From positions 1 through 40,030 of IMG/VR virus record IMGVR_UViG_3300035188_000094: DNA of 40,030 nucleotides. The stretch is one strand, 5' to 3'. This DNA comes from a virus. Positions 38,969 to 40,030 of this stretch are shown in pieces. The notes below the pieces were generated by a model, which saw only the letters and a list, made by a program, of their open reading frames with translations, was not told where the DNA came from and did not search any database. The position numbers and the translations under genes were made by a program. Position 1 is the first letter of the stretch, and the number at the start of each line of letters is the position of its first letter.

Positions 38969-39120
38969 TGTCATCTGGCCAATACAAACGACATGATGGA
39001 TTTAATCCAATACAGATTAAAAACGGACTTGTTGTGCGTATTGGCAAGAATGGCATAGTCAGACAAGTACTAGGAAAGTATGGGGAATATGGTAAAAAAG
39101 AAAGACTCAAGACTCTCTAG
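38968..39120 (+). CDS. 50-aa basic protein
   Basis: Sequence MSSGQYKRHDGFNPIQIKNG then LVVRIGKNGIVRQVLGKYGE, basic and beta-rich. It starts at a TAATG overlap. Its last 41 bases overlap the next gene in another frame. It is below common ORF cut-offs. Function unknown. Confidence 0.5.
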   Translation: MSSGQYKRHDGFNPIQIKNGLVVRIGKNGIVRQVLGKYGEYGKKERLKTL

Positions 39121-39379
39121 GGCTGGAGTATCTGGTTTTAATAAACCAAAGCGTACTCCTAATCATCCTAAGAAATCACATGTAGTTGTGGCTAAAGTTG
39201 GTACTCAAGTAAAGACAATTAGATTTGGTGAACAAGGTGCTAGCACTGCTGGTAAACCAAAGGCTGGTGAGTCTGAGCGTATGAGGATGAAACGTAAATC
39301 TTTTAAAGCAAGACATTCTAAAAACATTGCTAAAGGCAAAATGTCTGCAGCATACTGGGCAGATAAGGTTAAGTGGTAA
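39080..39379 (+). CDS. Conserved basic phage protein (RFGEQG..FKARH motif)
   Basis: This 99-aa protein has SRLSRAGVSGFNKPKRTPNH, TIRFGEQGAS and SFKARHSKNIAKGKMSAAYW ending in ADKVKW. I recognise this motif set from proteins of marine and freshwater phages; it is annotated as conserved hypothetical. The function is not known. It overlaps both neighbours, and its start may instead be the ATG at 39089. Confidence 0.65.
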   Translation: MGNMVKKKDSRLSRAGVSGFNKPKRTPNHPKKSHVVVAKVGTQVKTIRFGEQGASTAGKPKAGESERMRMKRKSFKARHSKNIAKGKMSAAYWADKVKW

Positions 39380-39774
39380 TGTCTTATACTAATCCTGAAC
39401 TTAGAAACCGTATTAAAAATCGTATTATGGCTGGTTCTAAGGGTGGTAAACCTGGACAATGGTCTGCACGTAAAGCCCAACTTGTAGCACTTGCATACAA
39501 AAAGGCTGGTGGTGGCTACTCAGGTGGTAAAAGTAGTAAGCAAAAATCTTTATCTAAGTGGACCAAAGAAGATTGGGGCACTAAGTCTGGTAAGCCTAGT
39601 ACTCAGGGCAGTAAGGCTACTGGTGAAAGATACTTGCCTAAGAAAGCAAGACAAGCGTTATCTTCATCTGAATATGCAGCAACTAGCAAGGCTAAACGTG
39701 AAGGTATGAAAAAGGGTAAGCAGTTTGTAAAACAACCTAAATCAATAGCAAAGAAGACATCAAAGTATAGATAG
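39379..39774 (+). CDS. DUF5872-like basic phage protein
   Basis: I start at the ATG at 39379 (TAATG overlap), giving 131 aa. Features are QWSARKAQLVALAYKKAGGG, SLSKWTKEDWGTKSGKPS, RYLPKKARQALSSSEY and GKQFVKQPKSIAKKTSKYR. This order resembles DUF5872-like proteins widely found in aquatic phages, with no known function. It is the last basic protein before the glycosyltransferase. Confidence 0.65.
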   Translation: MSYTNPELRNRIKNRIMAGSKGGKPGQWSARKAQLVALAYKKAGGGYSGGKSSKQKSLSKWTKEDWGTKSGKPSTQGSKATGERYLPKKARQALSSSEYAATSKAKREGMKKGKQFVKQPKSIAKKTSKYR

Positions 39775-39788
39775 GGACATAGGGGACT

Positions 39789-40030
39789 ATGAGTAAAAAA
39801 GATTCTATTGCATTAGTTTGGTGCGACAATGGAATGGTAGATGGAAAGTTTATGCAAGGCGTAACAGATGTATTGTTAAAGTCTGGCGTAGAGTTTGCTA
39901 CATCATTGCGAAGTCAAGGCAATCAAATTGCTAGACAAAGACAGACAGTAATCGATTACTGGTATGACAAGACTGATTATGAATGGCTACTATGGGTAGA
40001 CTCAGATGTAGTAATTAGTCCAGAAAAGTT
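39789..40030 (+). CDS. Glycosyltransferase-like protein, 5' part (continues at base 2)
   Basis: The start is ATG 39789 behind GGGG. The N-terminus reads SKKDSIALVWCDNGMVDGKF, then a helix with ATSLRSQGNQIARQRQTVID, and the frame passes into WLLWVDSDV (DSD at 71-73) across the circular closure. The full protein is 246 aa, made of 39789-39982 plus 1-547. See the entry at 1-547 for the family and motifs. Confidence 0.75.
   Translation, partial: MSKKDSIALVWCDNGMVDGKFMQGVTDVLLKSGVEFATSLRSQGNQIARQRQTVIDYWYDKTDYEWLLWVDSDVVISPEK
39983..40030. repeat. Right copy of the 48-bp terminal direct repeat
   Basis: This is a perfect repeat of bases 1-48, lying inside the coding sequence of the wrapped glycosyltransferase gene. 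A circularly permuted, headful-packaged genome would give such an assembly overlap. It agrees with the absence of any recognisable cos-type end. Confidence 0.9.

Noticed and set aside
1-40030. CRISPR array or insertion sequence
   Set aside because: No regularly spaced direct repeats, transposase motif or terminal inverted repeats were seen anywhere in the window.

Overview
The window looks like one complete, circularly closing phage genome. The last 48 bases (39983-40030) repeat the first 48, giving a unit of 39,982 bp. A glycosyltransferase gene that runs off the right end continues in frame at the left end. The DNA is A+T-rich. The phage carries a WhiB-type iron-sulfur regulator (four cysteines plus GLWAGTT), a hallmark of actinobacteria and their phages, and two cell-wall hydrolases. 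I infer a lytic phage of a low-GC actinobacterium, such as the small freshwater actinobacteria. The host is inferred, not shown. I see no integrase, repressor, tRNA, DNA polymerase, CRISPR array or insertion sequence. No gene looks like a conventional tape-measure or tail-tube protein, and the layout fits a short-tailed (podovirus-like) particle.

The rightward structural arm starts at about 21864 and runs through the closure to 10627. It begins with a large terminase carrying an N-terminal helix-turn-helix. Four lysine-rich small proteins, the portal, a proteasome/HslV-like Ntn hydrolase, a Pro/Gln-rich protein, a giant 1707-aa protein and two coiled-coil-rich proteins follow. Next come an acidic scaffold, the major capsid protein and a second run of small basic proteins, then the glycosyltransferase. 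After the closure come a probable neck protein, a 718-aa fibre protein, and a duplicated cassette of a ~105-aa protein plus a glycine-rich adhesin. A 730-aa tail protein follows, then the lysis cassette: two small membrane proteins, an M15 peptidase and a SAM methyltransferase. A rho-independent terminator at 10672-10714 closes this arm. Many genes are joined by TAATG or ATGA overlaps.

The leftward arm (21309 down to 10734) is the early/replication module. Reading leftward it holds a possible OB-fold protein, a Cys-rich protein and a terminator, then a cassette of very small proteins ending in a secreted transglycosylase. After these come DUF4192-like and DUF932 proteins, a RecB-like nuclease, a DnaB-like ATPase, a Hjc-like nuclease and a primase split into overlapping zinc-binding and TOPRIM genes. 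A DUF1599-like protein, a sigma-like factor, a run of four small metal-binding proteins including WhiB, and another nuclease complete it. Several of these genes are absent from simple ORF lists because they are only 32-57 codons long.

Two features stand out. First, five leftward genes that are not coupled to the gene upstream each have a hairpin of different sequence ending 15-22 nt before the start codon, beside an AAAGGAGA-type ribosome site. One of these hairpins carries a perfect 8-base anti-Shine-Dalgarno sequence. Second, the Ntn hydrolase sits between the portal and the giant virion-type gene, with Thr2, Asp18 and Lys35 placed as in proteasome beta subunits.
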